Shown one piece after another: positions 6,515 to 6,620 of a DNA stretch of 6,620 nt (position 1 is the stretch's first letter; every line of letters starts with the position of its first letter). The stretch covers positions 1-6,620 of the forward strand of contig JAQBZT010000173.1 of the NCBI GenBank assembly GCA_027622355.1, given 5' to 3'. A program made the position numbers and the translations under genes. Source of the DNA: a bacterium. Lineage in GTDB: Bacteria > UBA8248. The notes beneath the pieces are model-generated. The model searched no databases. It worked only from the letters and a program-made list of their open reading frames with translations, and had not been told where the DNA came from.

Positions 6515-6551
6515 GTAAAAAACAGTAAAACAAGTGCATGTTAAGTTTTAC
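6515..6551. repeat. Cluster of GTAAAA half-sites upstream of galE (possible operator)
   Basis: GTAAAA occurs at 6515-6520 and again at 6525-6530, exactly 10 bases apart. The second copy, extended to GTAAAAC (6525-6531), forms a perfect inverted repeat with GTTTTAC at 6545-6551 across 13 bases. The cluster lies 22 to 58 bases upstream of the galE start codon, where a regulator or RNA hairpin could act. On the minus strand it also overlaps a TTAACA -35-like hexamer (6539-6544), but no good -10 follows. The remaining bases, 6552-6620, show no gene and no other clear signal. Confidence 0.35.
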
Positions 6552-6620
6552 GGGGACCTCTAAAAACCGCCTGATTTCCCCCCGATTTTATGTCGTAGCC
6601 GCATTCTAGCCATAATCTGA

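Noticed and set aside
6586..6611. TAAAAT and TAGAAT -10-like hexamers on the minus strand at the right edge as galE promoters
   Set aside because: No acceptable -35 at the correct spacing for the first, and the second would need sequence beyond the window.

Overview
The window is a stretch of bacterial chromosome devoted to nucleotide-sugar supply and lipid-linked polysaccharide initiation (capsule, O-antigen or exopolysaccharide type). It holds six protein-coding genes, one cut by the left edge. Five are soluble NAD(P)-dependent sugar-nucleotide enzymes and one is a polytopic membrane protein. Gene content fits a Gram-negative bacterium, but nothing visible fixes the phylum. I see no RNA gene, insertion sequence, CRISPR array or phage gene.

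Layout. Bases 1-353 (+) carry the C-terminal end of a UDP-glucose 6-dehydrogenase. Directly downstream, 361-1311 (+), is a UDP-glucuronate decarboxylase (UDP-xylose synthase). These two consecutive steps, UDP-Glc to UDP-GlcA to UDP-Xyl, form a tight operon. Facing them tail to tail with 10 bases between stops is a large minus-strand membrane protein (1322-3154). It joins a WecA/MraY-type polyprenyl-phosphate sugar-1-phosphate transferase to the membrane and NAD-binding-like N-terminal part of a FlaA1/CapD-type protein, without the dehydratase domain. A divergent control region (about 3155-3459) leads to a plus-strand pair. The first, 3460-4434, is an extended-SDR NDP-sugar enzyme of uncertain substrate; the second, 4466-5422, is a WbpP/TviC-like UDP-N-acetylhexosamine or UDP-uronate 4-epimerase. 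Last, on the minus strand, comes galE (5507-6493), with a GTG start, a strong ribosome binding site and a small repeat cluster upstream.

How they fit together. The SDR enzymes can fan UDP-Glc and UDP-GlcNAc out to UDP-GlcA, UDP-Xyl, UDP-Gal and UDP-GalNAc/GalNAcA-type donors. The membrane protein would load the first sugar phosphate onto undecaprenyl phosphate. Glycosyltransferases, flippase and polymerase are not in the window and probably lie outside it. Base composition is uneven: the 3460-5422 pair is much richer in G+C than the membrane-protein gene and galE, which suggests a patchwork origin.

I found no clear new biological system. The most unusual item is the two-part membrane protein at 1322-3154. 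The second is the unassigned SDR at 3460-4434, whose active site looks like a decarboxylase or dehydratase rather than a simple epimerase.
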